Shown piece by piece: positions 1-6,523 of a DNA stretch of 14,895 nt. Where the stretch lies: the NCBI GenBank assembly GCA_022784805.1, contig JALFYG010000285.1, positions 1-14,895 on the forward strand, in the 5' to 3' direction. The notes under the pieces are model-generated. The model saw only the letters and a list, made by a program, of their open reading frames with translations. It was not told where the DNA came from and made no database searches. The position numbers and the translations under genes are program-made. Source of the stretch: Spirochaetales bacterium (lineage in GTDB: Bacteria > Spirochaetota > Spirochaetia > Sphaerochaetales > Sphaerochaetaceae). Every line of letters starts with the position of its first letter. Position 1 is the stretch's first letter.

Positions 1-242
1 TAGGTAGACAGATAATTAGGGATTGGTGTCGATATGCACCTCTCTAACCTTCTCTACACCTCTTTTTCTCCCCGTACCACCTTCTCCTGTGGTCATCCGC
101 ACTCCTTTTCATCTTTTTCCTTCTCCTCAACCCGTGTGATAGGGCAGAAGCGGCTAAAACAGTGGAAAAGTAGTGAATAGTGACGAATACGGGTGTGTTA
201 TGGAGGTTGTATATTGGTAGTTTTATGGGTTGATAGATGATT

Positions 243-325
243 AGGGACTAAACTTGCGACATTAAGTGTCGCAGCCCTTGATTCTTACACATCGTAATAA
301 AAAGCTCTTACAATCTGTAAGAACC
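243..325 (-). repeat. Structured repeat block, copy A
   Basis: This 83-base block starts AGGGACTAA and ends TGTAAGAACC. It holds a GC-rich hairpin (255-273), a partial TTAC/GTAA pairing, and the hairpin TCTTACA/TGTAAGA (306-312 and 316-322). A divergent copy of almost the same length (82 bases), with the same ends and the same hairpin order, lies at 6139-6220. Both copies sit just past the 3' end of a minus-strand Xre-derived gene set, so a duplicated 3' module is the simplest explanation. Confidence 0.6.
299..322 (-). terminator. Intrinsic terminator of the Xre gene
   Basis: Read on the minus strand, a seven-pair stem TCTTACA/TGTAAGA with a three-base loop is followed by GC and a run of five T. 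It begins 14 bases after the stop codon of the Xre gene at 336-761. Confidence 0.7.
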
Positions 326-335
326 TCATCTATCT

Positions 336-761
336 TTAATCTTGTATCAGCGTAACCTCAATCTTAAATGTTTCACCTTTCAGCTCATCACACTGTTTCT
401 CCAAATGATAGGTTGCGTTTATAAGCGCATCAATCATCTTCTGTGACTTATCACTTAGTCTTGAATATTTCTCTGTAATCTCCTTTATCTCATCGGCTAT
501 TGATGAGAGTGCCAAAGTATCCAGTTCCTTTTGAGTAGGCTTTACTCTAGCCTCCTCTTTGTCGCTGCTTCCAAGTATATACTCAAACGATACTTCGAAG
601 TAATCACTCAGAAGGTCCAGAGCTTCAAAATCTGGTTTCCTTGTTCCTCTTTCCCAGGTTGATACGGTGTTGTTTTTGACACCGATCAGCGCTGCCAGTT
701 CAGATTGACTTATACTTTTCTTCTTCCTCAACTGTTTTATTCTTTCTGCTGTAGTAGCCAT
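336..761 (-). CDS. Xre-family HTH transcriptional regulator
   Basis: This is a 141-residue DNA-binding protein, most likely a repressor. Residues 7-61 form a Xre/Cro-type helix-turn-helix: the motif SQSELAALIGVKNNTVSTWE is followed by a TRKPDFEAL turn. The C-terminal half (about residues 75-141) is helical and contains KYSRLSDKSQK, which recurs in a remnant at 6520-6750. The start is supported by an AAAGGAG ribosome binding site (768-774) six bases upstream. The gene has its own promoter (819-847) and terminator (299-322), so it is monocistronic. It is divergent from the CTG-start ORF at 858, and autoregulation plus control of that pair is a reasonable inference. The family assignment is secure; the target genes are unknown. 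Confidence 0.9.
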   Translation of the reverse strand: MATTAERIKQLRKKKSISQSELAALIGVKNNTVSTWERGTRKPDFEALDLLSDYFEVSFEYILGSSDKEEARVKPTQKELDTLALSSIADEIKEITEKYSRLSDKSQKMIDALINATYHLEKQCDELKGETFKIEVTLIQD

Positions 762-818
762 ATAATTCTCCTTTTCGACACTTGATGACGCACCTCTTCT
801 ATGGTATCATACAAATAT

Positions 819-847
819 AGTATATAATACAGTTGTAAGAATTTCAA
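819..847 (-). promoter_or_regulatory. Sigma-70-type promoter of the Xre gene
   Basis: On the minus strand the -35 box is TTGAAA (842-847), the spacer is 17 bases, and the -10 box is TATACT (819-824). A plus-strand TATAAT (823-828) overlaps it and could serve the divergent ORF at 858, although no good -35 is seen in that direction. The overlap would let one bound regulator control both directions. Confidence 0.7.
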
Positions 848-857
848 GAAGGTAACA

Positions 858-1112
858 CTGAAAGCAACGCTGACAAGCACCAGCAGAAAACTGAAACACA
901 CCAACTCATGGGATGATGTTTATGCGGACCAGTATACTGTAGGCGACGAAGAATTCATCAAGGTATTCGTAACCAAACATGACCTGGAGCACAAACACTT
1001 CAACCTTAACGGGATTGTTATAGGTGATGTCACCTACAGAATCCTCGAGAAAACCTTTGAAGAAAAGCGTCCCAAATACGCTATCTGCAAAGTTGTAAAG
1101 GAGGTGGCCTGA
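858..1112 (+). CDS. Unrecognised small protein with probable CTG start
   Basis: The open frame runs from a TAA stop at 825 to the TGA at 1110-1112 and contains no ATG, GTG or TTG. The best start is CTG at 858, five bases after AGAAGG (847-852). This gives 84 residues of normal-looking composition, with the stretch EEFIKVFVTKHDLEHKHF near the middle and a helical C-terminus rich in Lys and Val. I do not recognise the family. The stop overlaps the next start as ATGA, with GGAGG just upstream, so the two proteins are probably made together. Possible alternatives are a decayed start codon or initiation at CTG 870. The reading frame itself is well supported by the coupling; the exact start is not. 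Confidence 0.6.
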   Translation: MKATLTSTSRKLKHTNSWDDVYADQYTVGDEEFIKVFVTKHDLEHKHFNLNGIVIGDVTYRILEKTFEEKRPKYAICKVVKEVA

Positions 1113-1936
1113 TGAGAAGAAAAGTACTGGAAGGTAACTATTACATTCCTCATAAGCTCATCAAATCCCTCTCTTCTTATCTTCCTTCAAACCTCTCCAC
1201 AAACGAGAGTGGAGAAAAAAGATATGAAGCAAGAATAGAAAAGGAAGTTGTGATAAGGATAGAGAACGATGTTCTCAAGAAAGATGGCTACGACAGCATT
1301 CTTGTCAAAGCCGTGGTGGTTTGGTTACAACCTGGCAAGATCATCTTCATCATTGAACCTACAAGAGCCGAAATCATGCAAAGAAAGTTCGAACTCAATA
1401 CTGAGCTGAAGGTTCACTACAACGGGAATATCTTCCTTGCAGATGAGATGACTCACTCGGACAAACCATTCCATCCGATTCTCTACACATCATTCCTTTC
1501 ACCGGACCCTACTTTCAGGGCTTGTGTTACAGGATTTGACTGGGAGATGGCAAGGCACTGGAAAAAGCCCGCATGGACTCCAGATGAGTATGCCGCTCAC
1601 TTCGCCAATCCTCTGATTGAGAAGGTACGTAACCTTGATGGTTATTACCCCATGGTGCTGGACAATGGAGAGAAATCCATTCGTGTCACTGCCAAGCCAT
1701 TTGATGGTTTAGCGTATGACTTCCTGGGTTATCCAAGCAAGTACAGCCTTAAAGGCGATAAGCCTATGTACGTACTCTTGGAAACCAGATCCTACTTCGA
1801 GCGAAGGTACTTCGACATCGAAAAGGGATGCGTTCTCAGGGATGACGTGAAGGAACTGGAATGCACTGAAGTACAGTACCCGTTCTTCCCATACGATCCG
1901 GTTCTCACCGTTTCTTCTCTTTCATCTCCTTCTTGA
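1112..1936 (+). CDS. Hypothetical protein, 274 residues, coupled to upstream ORF
   Basis: I do not recognise this family. The ATG overlaps the upstream stop (ATGA) and is preceded by AAGGAGGTGG (1098-1107), a near-perfect ribosome binding site. The protein is soluble, with no signal peptide or membrane segment, and is rich in aromatic residues (repeated Tyr/Phe/Trp, for example GFDWEMARHWKKPAWTPDEY around residues 141-160). It has alternating beta-like stretches at about 45-95 and 185-235, and it ends in a Ser/Pro tail. A sampled 60-base line inside the gene is about half G+C, clearly richer than the operon at 8246-11102. Its pairing with an 84-residue partner, divergent from a Xre regulator, suggests an accessory module, perhaps phage- or plasmid-derived. 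That is inference only. Confidence 0.75.
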   Translation: MRRKVLEGNYYIPHKLIKSLSSYLPSNLSTNESGEKRYEARIEKEVVIRIENDVLKKDGYDSILVKAVVVWLQPGKIIFIIEPTRAEIMQRKFELNTELKVHYNGNIFLADEMTHSDKPFHPILYTSFLSPDPTFRACVTGFDWEMARHWKKPAWTPDEYAAHFANPLIEKVRNLDGYYPMVLDNGEKSIRVTAKPFDGLAYDFLGYPSKYSLKGDKPMYVLLETRSYFERRYFDIEKGCVLRDDVKELECTEVQYPFFPYDPVLTVSSLSSPS

Positions 1937-2070
1937 TTCTTTCTCTTTCTTTCTCTTTTGCTCTCTCTTTTTCAAAAAAGGAAAGAAAGCAAGAAAGAAT
2001 GGGCTCCTTTTGGAGCTTTAATCATTACCCGATTGCAGGTAATCATTAAAACCTTAAAGGAGGTTTTTAC
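1937..2070. terminator. Cluster of hairpins between convergent genes
   Basis: Four nested or successive inverted repeats fill the gap. They are a long pyrimidine/purine stem (arms at about 1937-1960 and 1975-1999), GCTCC/GGAGC (2003-2007 and 2012-2016), ATTACC/GGTAAT (2024-2029 and 2038-2043), and AAAACCT/AGGTTTT (2048-2054 and 2061-2067) flanked by T-rich or A-rich tails. TAATCATTA is directly repeated (2019-2027 and 2040-2048). Together they probably act as a bidirectional terminator for the genes ending at 1936 and 2085. Confidence 0.6.
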
Positions 2071-2084
2071 TTTTAGGCTTCTTT

Positions 2085-2258
2085 TTATCTTCTCTCCAAC
2101 ATCTTCTTTATCTCATCGGGATCAGTGACATACCGCATGTTAGGAGTTTCCCTGGTAATGGCAGGTGCTTTCTCAGCAGCCTCCAGAGCAGCAAGAAACA
2201 TTTCAGCTTCCTCCTGCGTCTTGATTTTGACTGTATTGAAAATACTTGAGGATGGCAT
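2085..2258 (-). CDS. Small antitoxin-like protein, paralogue of upstream gene
   Basis: This 57-residue protein starts MPSSSIF and ends in a charged DPDEIKKMLERR tail. Its whole length aligns with residues 1-55 of the preceding gene (2260-2949), including the PxSSIFxxVKI start and the DxEEIxK helix, so the two are tandem paralogues. The chosen ATG (2258) lies one base after the upstream stop and is preceded by GAGGAG inside the end of the upstream gene, which implies coupled translation. A longer frame upstream lacks such a signal. The strand-then-helix pattern with a charged helix resembles the N-terminus of Phd/YefM- or RelB-type antitoxins, but no toxin partner is adjacent. Function is inferred weakly. 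Confidence 0.7.
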   Translation of the reverse strand: MPSSSIFNTVKIKTQEEAEMFLAALEAAEKAPAITRETPNMRYVTDPDEIKKMLERR

Positions 2259-2259
2259 T

Positions 2260-2949
2260 TTACTTCTCCTCAATCCACTCCATGATTTGTTCTGAGCTGA
2301 GCTGCAGTAATTTAGCAATATACTCTGGGCTGTATCCATCCTGGTACATCTTTAGTGAAGCAGATTTATTCATGTTGTTTTCACCAATCTTAATACCAAT
2401 TTCAAGGCCTTCTTGAAAACCCATATACTCGATTGGATCCATCTTCTCTGCATTTATTCTCAAGAGATCATTTTTAGACAGAATGGTGTCACAATCATTC
2501 TTTTCAATCACTTCTTTGACGAACTCTTCATATGTCATGTACTCACCATTGCCGTTTGCAACATTCTTAGCTTCTTCAAGCATAGCCTCCACAGCAGGTC
2601 TCACCTTGGATTGGCGAATTCGGAATTCATCAAGAAGTTCATAACCGCTATAACCTTCATCGATAAGTTCTTTCAGAATCTGCTCTGCGAATTCTCCGCT
2701 TGGAGCTTTTCTTCTATCCCTCATATCTTCAATGGCTTCTTCTAGTGGACGAGTCCTTCCGTTTTCCAAATCTTCAAGCCCCTTCTCCATAAGTTTTCTT
2801 ATCTCCTCATGGTCTGTCAGGATGTGAGAATCTCCTCTTTCCTTCTTCACATAAGGAGCATTGGCAGCTTCATCGAGTGCGTTGATGAACGCTTCTGCTT
2901 TCTTAGGGTCTGTTATCTTTACACTTGTGAAAATACTTGAGGTTGGCAT
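2260..2949 (-). CDS. Antitoxin-like N-terminus joined to Rpn-type C-terminal tail
   Basis: This 229-residue protein appears to be a composite. Residues 1-81 look like a small antitoxin: a PTSSIFTSVKI strand, a DHEEIRKLMEKG helix, then LENGRTRPLEEAIEDMRDR, which matches the C-terminal signature common in Phd/YefM-like antitoxins. Residues 85-130 (LKELIDEGYSGYELLDEF, then KVRPAVEAMLEEA) resemble a helical tail found on AbrB-like and antitoxin proteins. Residues 170-229 (GFQEGLEIGIKIGE, then MYQDGYSPEYIAKLL) resemble the C-terminal tail of Rpn/PD-(D/E)xK transposase-family proteins, but the nuclease core is absent. AGGA precedes the ATG by about eight bases. The gene probably forms an operon with the small paralogue downstream. 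Domain matches are from memory of the families and were not searched. Confidence 0.7.
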   Translation of the reverse strand: MPTSSIFTSVKITDPKKAEAFINALDEAANAPYVKKERGDSHILTDHEEIRKLMEKGLEDLENGRTRPLEEAIEDMRDRRKAPSGEFAEQILKELIDEGYSGYELLDEFRIRQSKVRPAVEAMLEEAKNVANGNGEYMTYEEFVKEVIEKNDCDTILSKNDLLRINAEKMDPIEYMGFQEGLEIGIKIGENNMNKSASLKMYQDGYSPEYIAKLLQLSSEQIMEWIEEK

Positions 2950-3001
2950 TGAGTTTTCCTGCCTTTCAGCAAATTTTATGCATTTACATTAGAAACCAAG
3001 G

Positions 3002-3778
3002 TTAATCTTTCTTTCTCAGATAGTATCCACCTGATTTCTTTGAACCAATATGCTCAACATAATTAACAAGATTACGCTTTAATGCATTCTTGACTTTGTC
3101 TCTGTTTACAGATGGATTTATCGCATTTATTCTATCTGTGATGGCAACAGTATTCATACCAGGGTTTTCTTTCACAGCTTTCAGGATTTCTAAATCCAAA
3201 TCACTTAATGGGTCATTTATTGGGTCAATCCGATAATAATTCACGTTCGGCAGTGTCACGATAAAGAAATTCTCACTTGCTTTGAATTCCGGCTTGACCT
3301 CATAAGCTTCATAACTCTGAAGTGTTCTCGGTATACCAGTGCCAAAGTTTTCAATCAGATGGAGTTTATCAAAGACATTAACAAGTCTAGGGTTACGATA
3401 AGTCTGAACTCCATTCATGATATCATCCATGGTTGCATTGAAGATTCCCCCTGGGCTGGATATCTTTGCCTTATCAGGGAAAAACTTTATTTTGATATTG
3501 GAATGGATAAAATAGTTGGCGTGGCAGAATGCATTCAGAACCATTTCCCTAATTGATGCTCCGGGATAAGATTTGGTTTCTTTCCTCTTAAAAGAACTGC
3601 CATCAATGACTACCTTCACATCATTCAGGCGTTCTGTCTGTTCCTCAACATCAGAAAGAATCTTAACCAGAGATCCTTTGAAGCTTTTCTTTATCCTGAA
3701 GTTCATTTCTGAATCATATTCAGCAAGCTTGACGACAATACTGGACTGATCGGATAGGAGAAAAGCAAAAATAAAAGC
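3002..3778 (-). pseudogene. 5'-truncated AlbA_2/Schlafen-type ATP-binding protein
   Basis: An ATG at 3706 would give 234 residues, but it has no ribosome binding site and the homologous frame continues upstream. Codons 3707-3778 read on in frame (FLLSDQSSIVVKLAEYDSE), which is typical of the end of the AlbA_2 domain, until a TGA at 3779-3781. What remains is the HATPase_c_4-like part (ASIREMVLNAFCHANYF, SPGGIFN, YRNPRLVNVF, IENFGTGIPRT) and a C-terminal winged-helix (about the last 70 residues, DLEILKAVKENPG). Intact family members usually exceed 400 residues and begin with the AlbA_2 DNA-binding domain, which is missing here. The likely explanation is a deletion that removed the 5' half. It could still be a translated fragment, but that is less likely. 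Confidence 0.75.
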
Positions 3779-3794
3779 TCAATAGCAATTTACA

Positions 3795-3842
3795 TTGGCA
3801 AGAGGCCAAATGATTACGTTGTAACAGGTAATATGCCAAATG
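3795..3842. repeat. Short repeats downstream of the PIN-domain gene
   Basis: TTGGC/GCCAA forms a small hairpin (3795-3799 and 3805-3809). GCCAAATG is directly repeated (3805-3812 and 3835-3842). ATTAC/GTAAT (3813-3817 and 3828-3832) encloses GTTGTAAC. This may be a weak terminator for the operon ending at 3861, or the scar of the deletion that truncated the neighbouring gene. Confidence 0.35.
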
Positions 3843-3860
3843 TTGTCCTTGATTTTACTT

Positions 3861-4436
3861 TTATAGGGGCCATATCTCCCTATCGAAGATATCATTGGCG
3901 TTTGTTACGTTCTCGTTGTTATATGCAATCCTCCATAATGCTTTTGCATATTTCCTTGGAAGATCAATCTCTCCATCTCGAATCATTTCAACCACATTTC
4001 TGATGCGAAGACAAGTAATGTCATCAATACCCGTATTCAACAGTGAATCAATGATTGGCTGCAAATGTGCCTCATCTGTCGCAAAAATTGGTATTCCTGT
4101 AGCTTTCGCATATGCCAAAGAACAAGCTTCTCCTCTGTTTTTGTTTGGTTTAAGTGGATTAATCATAACCCTTTTGAGAGCTTGAAAAGACATATCATAA
4201 ACGGCTCTATCTACTGGCGATAATGTGCTTTGGTCAACTATTCTGACCTTACCAATCGAAATAAGGTCTGAAAGCTGTTTTGATGCACTTGCAGGATACC
4301 GTACCTCTCCAAAGGCATGCCTATGCATATAGATTTCATGTGCAATCAAGGGTAGGACCTCAAAAAGAAACAGGTATTTTTCACTTCCACCAAGTTTTAA
4401 ACAGAAATCTGCATCAACGATGATTTTATCCAGCAC
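3861..4436 (-). CDS. PIN-like domain protein, probable RNase toxin
   Basis: This 191-residue protein shows the acidic residues expected of a PIN-type nuclease: IIVDADFCL near the N-terminus (Asp8, Asp10), NRGEACSLAYAKA (Glu103) and IFATDEAHL (Asp121). PIN toxins use this cluster to bind Mg2+ and cut RNA. The start is GTG at 4436, preceded by GGAGG inside the end of the ImmA/IrrE gene, seven bases away. The gap to that gene is only two bases, so the three genes 5609 to 3861 form one operon. HTH plus COG2856-type Zn-peptidase plus PIN-like protein is a known toxin-antitoxin arrangement. The C-terminal 60 residues are basic and helical and are not part of the nuclease core. RNA cleavage is inferred from the motif. 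Confidence 0.8.
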   Translation of the reverse strand: MLDKIIVDADFCLKLGGSEKYLFLFEVLPLIAHEIYMHRHAFGEVRYPASASKQLSDLISIGKVRIVDQSTLSPVDRAVYDMSFQALKRVMINPLKPNKNRGEACSLAYAKATGIPIFATDEAHLQPIIDSLLNTGIDDITCLRIRNVVEMIRDGEIDLPRKYAKALWRIAYNNENVTNANDIFDREIWPL

Positions 4437-4438
4437 CC

Positions 4439-5263
4439 CTATTCCTCCATAATCTTATCCAGTTCATCATCGGAAGGGAAAAGATTCTTTTCGGGTTCTG
4501 CGATTCCAATATCAACTGGTTTCAGATTACTGATAGCCAAAAGATATTCCAGCTTTTCGAAGGTAATCTGTTTGTTTTCATAGGCATCTGCAGCCAGCTC
4601 CGTAAGATTGTCGATTGCAATCTTTTCATCTCCCTGAGGAATGGAAAGGGCATATCGTTTTCTTGCTATCATCACTTCCTGTTCACTAGCATTAAGAAAT
4701 CTGTTTCTATCTGTCTTTGTGATAAAACTAATTTCAAAAAGACGTTTGACAATAGTTCTATAAGGAACACAGAAAAGCTCAGAAAGTATCAATATATCTT
4801 TTAAGGAAACATTATCAGAGGCAATGTCGTAAATTCTCAGCTCTTTCCATAAAAGATTTCCTTCTACAAGGAATTCTGCAGCAAAACGGTTTGCCTTCAA
4901 TTCATTACGATCACCAGTCACTTCTTCCATAACATTGGATGGCACAACATCAACCTTGTTGTCTTTCCATATATGATAGAGCTCATGGGCCGCTGCAAAT
5001 ACCTGACAATCTATTGGGATGGAAGAATTGATTACAACAAACGGCTTCTGACTCTGGCCATCTCCTCTCGCCCCCTTGATTCGGGTAAAACCCCAAACTG
5101 AGTCTTTGCTTAAAGGATAATATATGACACGGGCATAAAGTGAAAGAATCTGAAAAATCTGAGTGCCTATGATATCATTCATTTTTCTACAGACTTCAAG
5201 CTTGGAAGCGGCATATTCTTTTACTTCCAGGGCTTCTGCTTCCGTCAATTCCGGTGTTTTCAT
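4439..5263 (-). CDS. ImmA/IrrE-family zinc metallopeptidase
   Basis: A 274-residue cytoplasmic protease of the ImmA/IrrE (COG2856) family. The zinc-binding motif HELYH is at residues 93-97, and a third ligand is likely in ELKANRFAAEFLV (Glu121). In the family, ImmA cleaves a Xre-type repressor to derepress mobile-element or stress genes. The start is taken at ATG 5263, one base after the stop of the upstream Xre gene; an in-frame ATG at 5305 lies inside that gene and has no ribosome binding site. The C-terminal 130 residues are helical and more variable, and may carry a sensor or partner-binding role. The substrate is most likely the Xre protein just upstream. The peptidase assignment is secure; the target is inferred from gene order. 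Confidence 0.88.
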   Translation of the reverse strand: MKTPELTEAEALEVKEYAASKLEVCRKMNDIIGTQIFQILSLYARVIYYPLSKDSVWGFTRIKGARGDGQSQKPFVVINSSIPIDCQVFAAAHELYHIWKDNKVDVVPSNVMEEVTGDRNELKANRFAAEFLVEGNLLWKELRIYDIASDNVSLKDILILSELFCVPYRTIVKRLFEISFITKTDRNRFLNASEQEVMIARKRYALSIPQGDEKIAIDNLTELAADAYENKQITFEKLEYLLAISNLKPVDIGIAEPEKNLFPSDDELDKIMEE

Positions 5264-5264
5264 A

Positions 5265-5609
5265 TCAGACACGTGCAAGTTCCTCCAGAAGCAGAATCTC
5301 ATCAATAGCAGATCTGAGCAACTCTACTTTTTCACGGGTTTTATCATCCTGCATCGTTCCCATAAAGGCCATGCTTTCTGTAGGCTCACATTCTATATTT
5401 ATCGTAAGTAAAGAATCTGTTGTAATGCCAAGTACAGAAGCAATCTTTGCAAGTTCGCTTACATTGATTGCCTTTGCTCCTTTGATAATCTTGCTCATTA
5501 CCTGCTTTGATATGGAAAGTGCATCCGCAAGACTCTGCTGAGTCATTGATTTTTTTTCCAGTTCTTTTTGGATATTTGTACCAACCTGTGCAAAATTCAT
5601 CGCGTACAT
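5265..5609 (-). CDS. Xre-family repressor/antitoxin of the ImmA-PIN operon
   Basis: A 114-residue regulator. Residues 9-65 form a Xre-type helix-turn-helix (MTQQSLADALSISKQVMSKI, then a GITTDSLL helix). The tail (85-114) is helical, acidic and Leu-rich (KVELLRSAIDEILLLEELA), suitable for dimerisation or for recognition by the peptidase. AAGGAG precedes ATG 5609 by eight bases; a second in-frame ATG three codons later is a possible alternative start. It is the first gene of a three-gene operon and is read from the promoter at 5689-5718, where a palindrome overlaps the -35 box. This suggests autorepression relieved when the downstream peptidase cleaves it. Family certain, mechanism inferred. 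Confidence 0.9.
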   Translation of the reverse strand: MYAMNFAQVGTNIQKELEKKSMTQQSLADALSISKQVMSKIIKGAKAINVSELAKIASVLGITTDSLLTINIECEPTESMAFMGTMQDDKTREKVELLRSAIDEILLLEELARV

Positions 5610-5688
5610 AATACTCTCTCCTTCAGGTTAAAAGCCATCATTCCAAATGGAATATTACTTTTAAGTTTATTCTTTTCCTTCCTGTCTT

Positions 5689-5730
5689 AATATAGTAAAG
5701 AACCTCTATACAAGTCAACATATTATTGAC
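5689..5730 (-). promoter_or_regulatory. Promoter and probable operator of the Xre-ImmA-PIN operon
   Basis: On the minus strand the -35 box is TTGACT (5713-5718), the spacer is 18 bases, and the -10 box is TATATT (5689-5694). The palindrome GTCAA-N7-TTGAC (5714-5718 and 5726-5730) overlaps the -35 box and is a good candidate Xre operator. A second inverted repeat GTTAAT/ATTAAC (5741-5746 and 5758-5763) lies just upstream. ATTCC/GGAAT (about 5640-5653) lies in the leader. Confidence 0.7.
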
Positions 5731-5763
5731 TTAGTAACTGGTTAATGTACATATTATATTAAC

Positions 5764-6138
5764 ACACTAACTAATAAAGTAACTATAGTTTTGAAGTAGG
5801 TTGAGAAAAGTACTTACTTTTGCAAACAACATAGTTGCATTTACTTCCCCTTTTGTAATTTCTTTACGGTTTATCTTCGAAAGATTAGTTCATCAATAGT
5901 CAAAGCTGTTTTCAAAAAAAGATTTCTTTGAAGACATATAAAGCGACTGGCCCGCCGATTTAAGAAGGAAAAACCTTAACCTTGGCAGGCACTTTCATCT
6001 ACAATCTACCATTTTTTCGCGGAAAATCCAGAAAAAGTAAATTCGACAACACTTTGTTCTCTTTGTTTCTTTTCTATAAGTAGTTTTATATACAGACGTA
6101 CTATGCATTCACACTTTTTCCAGCTTTTATGAATGTAT
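5764..6138. other. Gene-free stretch with scattered hairpins
   Basis: No coding frame is convincing on either strand. Inverted repeats seen: TTCAAA/TTTGAA near 5910-5935; a GC-rich imperfect hairpin GCCCGCC/GGCAGGC at 5950-5990 with AAGG/CCTT inside; and ATGCATTCA/TGAATGTAT (6103-6111 and 6130-6138). The region joins the ImmA operon promoter to repeat block B. It may be the remains of inserted DNA, but no terminal repeats or recombinase site could be defined. Confidence 0.5.
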
Positions 6139-6220
6139 AGGGACTAATGGCGCGATTAAACCACGCAACTTGTCCGATTATTACAATGTGTAATAATAAT
6201 TCTTACATCCTGTAAGAACC
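6139..6220 (-). repeat. Structured repeat block, copy B, with terminator hairpin
   Basis: This is the homologue of 243-325. It has the same AGGGACTAA start, a degenerate GC-rich hairpin, a central TTATTACA/TGTAATAA hairpin (6178-6185 and 6189-6196), and TTCTTACA/TGTAAGAA (6200-6207 and 6211-6218, three-base loop) at the gene-proximal end. On the minus strand it begins ten bases after the stop of the recombinase fragment, and the last hairpin is followed by an A/T-rich tail, so it can serve as its terminator. Confidence 0.6.
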
Positions 6221-6229
6221 ATACACTTC

Positions 6230-6523
6230 TTATGCATAGCAAACCATGACAAGAAATTCCCAGTTAAGGAGAGAAGTGTCTATTCTTTCCTTCTCGAAAT
6301 ACACTGCCACGTCATGCTGCCTCAAGTCACGTGTTGTCTTCAGCATTTCTGAAACGACTTCCGAAAACTGAAAAACAGATTCTGCAATGATCATGTCAAA
6401 CCTGCCGGACTTTGCATCCTCCAGCATTCTCTGAAATTCCTCTTCCGCATAAACATGGACAATCTCACAATCAGGATATGTGTTGCATGCCTGCCCGTAA
6501 ACAGCAGCTTTCATTATCCTCAT
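6230..6523 (-). CDS. Degenerate serine-recombinase (resolvase-domain) fragment
   Basis: A 97-residue protein whose residues 28-95 match the middle of a large serine recombinase catalytic domain: EFQRMLEDAKSGRFDMIIAE, then LRQHDVAVYFEKERIDT. The catalytic serine is missing, because the usual YxRVS segment reads YGQAC. The usual KSxSRF active-site arginine segment reads ESVFQF. The recombinase and zinc-ribbon DNA-binding regions are absent. It therefore cannot catalyse recombination. The ATG overlaps the preceding stop as ATGA (6523-6520), so it would be translated together with the Xre C-terminal remnant. It is either a decaying mobile-element relic or a small domesticated protein; the frame is fully open, which leaves the second possible. 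Confidence 0.7.
   Translation of the reverse strand: MRIMKAAVYGQACNTYPDCEIVHVYAEEEFQRMLEDAKSGRFDMIIAESVFQFSEVVSEMLKTTRDLRQHDVAVYFEKERIDTSLLNWEFLVMVCYA

Larger units (their letters stand above)
1..335. other. Left-end stretch without a convincing gene
   Basis: No convincing coding region is seen on either strand before the Xre gene. Both strands have frequent stops, and the first 200 bases are strongly C/T-biased on the plus strand. Two hairpins sit at the right edge: TGCGACA/TGTCGCA (255-261 and 267-273), and the terminator at 306-322. A 26-codon minus-strand ORF (16-96) has a good Shine-Dalgarno sequence but is too short to call. Confidence 0.6.

Noticed and set aside
16..96. 26-codon minus-strand ORF with a good Shine-Dalgarno sequence
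   Set aside because: It is very short, has an unremarkable basic composition and no coupled neighbour, so it is not distinguishable from chance.
1937..2070. CRISPR-like or tandem repeat array
   Set aside because: The repeats are inverted or single direct pairs of different sequence without regular spacers; terminators explain them better.
2085..2339. Longer 84-residue form of the small antitoxin-like protein
   Set aside because: The internal ATG at 2258 has a GAGGAG site and aligns exactly with the start of the neighbouring paralogue.
4439..5305. Longer ImmA/IrrE start at 5305
   Set aside because: The extra 14 residues overlap the Xre gene, have no ribosome binding site, and are unlike the family N-terminus.
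6230..6523. Functional serine recombinase
   Set aside because: The catalytic serine, the active-site arginine segment and all DNA-binding regions are absent.
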